NCBI GenBank assembly: GCA_903821805.1
Contig: CAIJNA010000189.1
Coordinates: forward strand, 1-6,402
Source of the DNA: an uncultured Campylobacterota bacterium
GTDB lineage: Bacteria > Campylobacterota > Campylobacteria > Campylobacterales > Arcobacteraceae
DNA: 6,402 bases
Direction of reading: 5' to 3'
How positions within the stretch are numbered: position 1 is the stretch's first letter; each line of letters starts with the position of its first letter. The translations under genes and the position numbers were made by a program. Positions 4,694 through 6,402 of this stretch are shown here, piece after piece. The notes below the pieces were generated by a model. It saw only the letters and a list, made by a program, of their open reading frames with translations. It did not search any database and was not told the DNA's origin.

Positions 4694-6262
4694 ATGTCAA
4701 ACATAATAACAAATGATAAAAAAATAATAATTTTCGACACAACATTAAGAGATGGGGAGCAAAGTCCTGGCGCATCAATGAATACTAGTGAAAAAATACA
4801 AATAGCACAACAATTAGAAAAATTAAGAGTTGATGTTATTGAAGCTGGATTTGCTGCGGCTAGTCATGGAGATTTTGATGCTATTGCTCAAATTGCATCT
4901 GTAATACAAAATAGTCGAATATGTTCTTTAGCAAGAGCTTTGGATCACGATATTAAACAAGCTGGTTTAGCTGTAGAAAAAGCGAAAATGAGCAGAATTC
5001 ATACTTTTATTGCAACAAGTCCTATACATATGCAATACAAATTAAAAATGACTCCAGATGAAGTTATCAAAAGAGCTATTAATGCTGTGAGTTACGCTAA
5101 AACTTTTGTTGATGATGTTGAATTCAGTTTAGAAGATGCTGGAAGAAGTGAAATTCCATTTATGAAAGAAATTATTGATGCTGTAATTGAAGCTGGTGCA
5201 AGAACTATTAATTTACCAGATACTGTTGGTTATAGATTACCAAACGAAATTTTTGAGATGGTTAAAACATTAAATTCACACATAAATAATAGAGCAATCA
5301 TTTCATTGCACAATCACAATGATTTAGGCTTAGCTGTTGCTAATACTTTAGCTGGGATTAGTGCTGGAGCAAGACAAGTTGAATGTACAATTAATGGATT
5401 AGGTGAACGAGCTGGAAATGCTGCTATGGAAGAAATTGTAATGATTTTAAAAACAAGAAAAGATATGTTTGATGGTTATGATACAAACATTAATACAAAA
5501 GAAATTATGAAAGCTAGTAAATTAGTTGCAACTATTACTGGGATAGAACCTCAGCCAAATAAAGCCATTGTTGGTAAAAATGCATTTTCTCACGAAAGCG
5601 GAATTCATCAAGATGGTGTTTTAAAATGTAGTGAAACTTATGAGATTATGAAGCCTGAAGATATTGGAATTGAAAAAAATAATTCGATAGTTTTAGGGAA
5701 ACATTCTGGCCGTGCTGCTTTTAAAGATAAATTATCATTAATGGGAATTGATAATTTAAGTGATGAAGAGATAAATAAAACTTTTGAAAGCTTTAAAGCG
5801 ATTTGTGACAAGAAAAAAGATATTACAGATGATGATATTAGAATGATTATAACAAATGAAAAATTAGTTACGAATGTAACTTACGAGTTGGTTTCATTGC
5901 AAATTGCAAGTTGTTCTGCAGGCGTTCCTAGTTCTGCTGTTTGCATAAGATTTGAAGGTAAAGAATATACGGATGCTGCTATTGGAGATGGAACTATTGA
6001 TGCAATTTTCAAAACGATAGATAGAATAACTGGATACAACGGAATACTAAATGATTATAAAGTAAAAGCCGTTAGCGAAGGTCAAGATGCATTAGCAAAA
6101 GTAACATGCAGTGTAACATTTAGCAATGAAAATCCACCGATGATAGGTCATGGACTTAGTATTGATACAATGCTTGCAAGCGCTAGTGCTTATATTAGTG
6201 CATTAAATAGTTATTTGTCAATGAAAAATTTACTTTCTAAAGAAATGACTCACAATCTTTAA
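4694..6262 (+). CDS. leuA: 2-isopropylmalate synthase
   Basis: LeuA condenses acetyl-CoA with 2-oxoisovalerate to 2-isopropylmalate, the first committed step of leucine synthesis, in the cytoplasm. The 522-residue length is normal for the bacterial enzyme. The TIM-barrel catalytic domain (about 10-280) carries DTTLRDGEQSPG (15-26, metal ligand Asp16 and catalytic Arg19), LPDTVGY (174-180), the metal-binding pair in HNHNDLG (His206 and His208) and NGLGERAGNAAMEE (234-247). The linker domains contain HESGIHQDG (300-308) and LGKHSGR (334-340). The C-terminal regulatory domain (about 390-515), which binds leucine for feedback inhibition, has GDGTIDA (431-437) and a repeated Ala/Ser-rich end. A ribosome binding site AAAAGGG (4681-4687) lies six bases before the ATG. 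The gene stands apart from leuBCD in this window and follows its own leader peptide and attenuator, so it is likely controlled both by leucine feedback and by leucine starvation. The stop is one base before the next gene. Confidence 0.97.
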   Translation: MSNIITNDKKIIIFDTTLRDGEQSPGASMNTSEKIQIAQQLEKLRVDVIEAGFAAASHGDFDAIAQIASVIQNSRICSLARALDHDIKQAGLAVEKAKMSRIHTFIATSPIHMQYKLKMTPDEVIKRAINAVSYAKTFVDDVEFSLEDAGRSEIPFMKEIIDAVIEAGARTINLPDTVGYRLPNEIFEMVKTLNSHINNRAIISLHNHNDLGLAVANTLAGISAGARQVECTINGLGERAGNAAMEEIVMILKTRKDMFDGYDTNINTKEIMKASKLVATITGIEPQPNKAIVGKNAFSHESGIHQDGVLKCSETYEIMKPEDIGIEKNNSIVLGKHSGRAAFKDKLSLMGIDNLSDEEINKTFESFKAICDKKKDITDDDIRMIITNEKLVTNVTYELVSLQIASCSAGVPSSAVCIRFEGKEYTDAAIGDGTIDAIFKTIDRITGYNGILNDYKVKAVSEGQDALAKVTCSVTFSNENPPMIGHGLSIDTMLASASAYISALNSYLSMKNLLSKEMTHNL

Positions 6263-6263
6263 A

Positions 6264-6402
6264 ATGAGTGACTTTCTTGTTAGATTAGCTTACAGAATAG
6301 AGGGCTCTAGAACACACCACAAATTTAGAGCTTTTCTAACAGACATATTAGAAAATCATAATTCCAAAAATAAAAAAATCTTTGATGCTTTTATGATTTT
6401 TA
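6264..6402 (+). CDS. Start of a probable ion transporter/channel protein (partial)
   Basis: An ATG one base after the leuA stop opens a frame of 46 codons that runs off the window. It begins MSDFLVRLAYRIEGSRT and continues through RAFLTDILENHN to KKIFDAFMIF, where a hydrophobic segment seems to begin. A charged amphipathic start of about 40 residues followed by a DxFMIFL-like first helix is what I recall for the voltage-gated ion channel family proteins often found in Campylobacterota, but the visible part has no diagnostic motif. There is no clear Shine-Dalgarno, so it is probably translated by coupling with leuA and shares its transcript. If so it would also fall under the leucine attenuator. 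That a gene starts here is likely; its function is a guess. Confidence 0.5.
   Translation, partial: MSDFLVRLAYRIEGSRTHHKFRAFLTDILENHNSKNKKIFDAFMIF

Overview
The window is strongly AT-rich and carries five recognisable protein genes, all on the + strand, plus the start of a sixth. The gpmI, PBP1A, DUF234 and LeuA sequences, the Leu codon preference for TTA, and -10 boxes without a clear -35 box fit a Campylobacterota (epsilonproteobacterial) genome, probably Arcobacter-like. This assignment rests on recognition of the protein sequences, not on a search.

Layout. Positions 1-91 do not read as any convincing + strand gene. From about position 92 the 3' half of gpmI (phosphoglycerate mutase) is intact up to 832, but its reading frame is closed upstream by three stops, so the gene is broken or the sequence is rearranged here. 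gpmI overlaps by one base an ABC-transporter ATPase (832-1542). One base after that comes a full-length class A penicillin-binding protein (1544-3481). These three are spaced like one transcription unit. Next is a short intergenic region with a TATAAT box and a strong hairpin terminator, then a stand-alone DUF234-type protein (3585-4391) whose start lies only 24 bases after the terminator. Short direct repeats flank that gene.

The most interesting part is 4392-4693, upstream of leuA (4694-6262). It holds a putative promoter, a 12-bp hairpin, and an unlisted 24-codon leader ORF (4541-4615) with its own ribosome binding site and six consecutive Leu codons, all from the CTN box that leuA itself hardly uses. 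A terminator-like hairpin follows the leader stop codon. This is the architecture of a leucine-responsive transcription attenuator, with an additional 8-bp complementarity between the leader's ribosome binding site and its Leu codons. It would let leucine starvation switch on 2-isopropylmalate synthase, the first committed enzyme of leucine synthesis.

One base after leuA a further gene starts (6264) and runs off the window. Its N-terminus resembles an ion-channel family protein.
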